6,029 nt of DNA from the NCBI GenBank assembly GCA_910589085.1, contig CAJUSG010000079.1:1-6029 (forward strand), written 5' to 3'. The stretch's first letter is position 1; every line of letters begins with the position of its first letter. Below, piece by piece: positions 5,753-6,029 of the stretch. The DNA is from an uncultured Oscillospiraceae bacterium (GTDB taxonomy: Bacteria > Bacillota > Clostridia > Oscillospirales > Oscillospiraceae). Below the pieces are notes generated by a model that was not told where the DNA came from, made no database searches, and was given only the letters and a program-made list of their open reading frames with translations. Made by a program: the position numbers and the translations under genes.

Positions 5753-5806
5753 CTGGACATAGAAAAACGCCCGGATGGTGCATGACCATTCGGGCGCTGG
5801 ACATAG
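5753..5806. repeat. Direct repeat CTGGACATAG flanking the terminator hairpin
   Basis: The 10-base sequence CTGGACATAG occurs at 5753-5762 and again at 5797-5806, 44 bases apart. The two copies bracket the hairpin at 5768-5796 almost exactly. Nothing in the sequence shows what they do. Confidence 0.6.
5763..5796 (-). terminator. Intrinsic terminator or attenuator upstream of the mobile-element genes
   Basis: On the minus strand, 12-base arms (5785-5796 and 5768-5779) pair with one mismatch around a 5-base loop. They are rich in GC at the base (CGCCCG/CGGGCG) and followed directly by TTTTTCT. I see no promoter between this hairpin and the 73-aa gene, so the operon would depend on read-through from farther right. 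Confidence 0.7.
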
Positions 5807-5905
5807 CAGTATGAGCCGTCAAAAAACGACTATTTTCGCAAGCTTGGGTAGGGGATGCCGCTACGGGGATTAGGCTTTTTTTAACAAATTAGGGGGACGG
5901 GTTAA
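5807..5905. other. Non-coding stretch, function not recognised
   Basis: No gene or convincing promoter is visible on either strand. GGGGAT is repeated at 5851-5856 and 5865-5870, and GTAG/CTAC (5848-5851 and 5861-5864) form a short inverted repeat around the first copy. A run of seven T follows at 5876-5882. An origin of transfer, or a control region for divergent transcripts, would be plausible but is not shown. Confidence 0.3.
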
Positions 5906-6024
5906 AAGCAGAAACACAGCAATATCTCCTTGCGGTTGCCGTGTTCTTTTCAAAGAAAAGAGCCTATAACCGCATTTTAATTTGCGTGTTACCGGCTCTG
6001 CGTCTATGCGTCTGGCTCTTTTGA
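5891..6024 (+). promoter_or_regulatory. Attenuator-like leader with competing hairpins (edge of window)
   Basis: Several stems compete on the plus strand. Arms 5913-5922 and 5936-5945 pair over 9 of 10 positions and are followed by CTTTTC. CTTTTC (5946-5951) also pairs with GAAAAG (5955-5960). AGAGCC (5959-5964) can pair with GGCTCT at 5994-5999, while AAAAGAGCC (5956-5964) can pair with GGCTCTTTT at 6014-6022. The last three pairings exclude each other. A frame reading KAETQQYLLAVAVFFSKKRA and onward runs through them to TGA 6022-6024, with AGGGGG at 5891-5896, but its first codon after that site is TTA, not a normal start. Such layouts precede inducible genes such as ribosome-targeting resistance genes; what follows is outside the window. 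Confidence 0.45.
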
Positions 6025-6029
6025 TATTT

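Noticed and set aside
5695..5839. Minus-strand frame ending just before the 73-aa gene's ribosome binding site (…FPVQTPKI)
   Set aside because: It looks like a possible end of an upstream gene, but it is closed by a stop about 48 codons upstream, lacks a start with a ribosome binding site, and runs through the terminator hairpin.
6006..6029. ATG reading MRLALLIF and open at the window end
   Set aside because: No ribosome binding site precedes it and it lies within the hairpin arms. It cannot be judged without more sequence.
1..6029. CRISPR array, tRNA, rRNA, defence system or biosynthetic cluster
   Set aside because: I saw no regularly spaced repeats, no tRNA or rRNA signatures, and no genes of such systems on either strand.

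Overview
The window looks like a chromosomal segment from a GC-rich gut-type Clostridia/Firmicutes, perhaps Oscillospiraceae-like, carrying a decayed mobile-element remnant on its right side. I base this on protein style, strong AGGAGG-type ribosome binding sites, GC-rich codon use, and the TnpW/DnaC-like gene pair typical of Tn1549-like integrative elements of gut Firmicutes. This is inference from remembered families; no search was run.

Left part (1-493): the 3' end of a hybrid sensor histidine kinase on the + strand. It holds the last strand of the ATPase domain, an Ala/Ser-rich linker and a complete receiver domain. It converges with the next gene on a perfect 32-bp palindrome (529-560) that probably stops transcription from both sides.

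Centre (635-3755): a regulator/transporter pair read divergently from a shared 377-bp control region. The minus-strand gene (635-2296) is a YidK/SglT-type sodium:solute symporter that keeps the sugar-contacting residues known from vSGLT. The plus-strand gene (2674-3708) is a LacI-family repressor with a ribose-binding-type effector domain, closed by a strong terminator. The control region holds a good sigma-70 promoter for each gene, a LacI-style near-palindrome, and a structured 5' leader for the transporter. No catabolic enzyme is present, so the pair appears to regulate uptake alone, or the enzymes lie elsewhere.

Next (3776-4099): a small HxlR-family regulator on the minus strand with its own promoter. 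The sequence then becomes AT-rich and degenerate (about 4175-4380).

Right part (4420-5676): three tightly packed minus-strand genes from a conjugative/mobilisable element. These are a 73-aa protein that I think resembles the N-terminus of element-borne sigma-like factors, a DnaC/IstB-type ATPase coupled to it by an ATGA overlap, and a TnpW-family gene broken by a single-base frameshift. The relaxosome and relaxase genes I would expect beyond TnpW are absent, so this is a remnant or an edge. The last 350 bases hold no complete gene but are dense in RNA structure: a minus-strand intrinsic terminator ahead of the 73-aa gene, and at the right edge a set of competing hairpins overlapping a short open frame, arranged like an attenuator leader. 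I see no wholly new biological system. The best leads are this leader structure, the terminator between direct repeats, and the element/chromosome junction.
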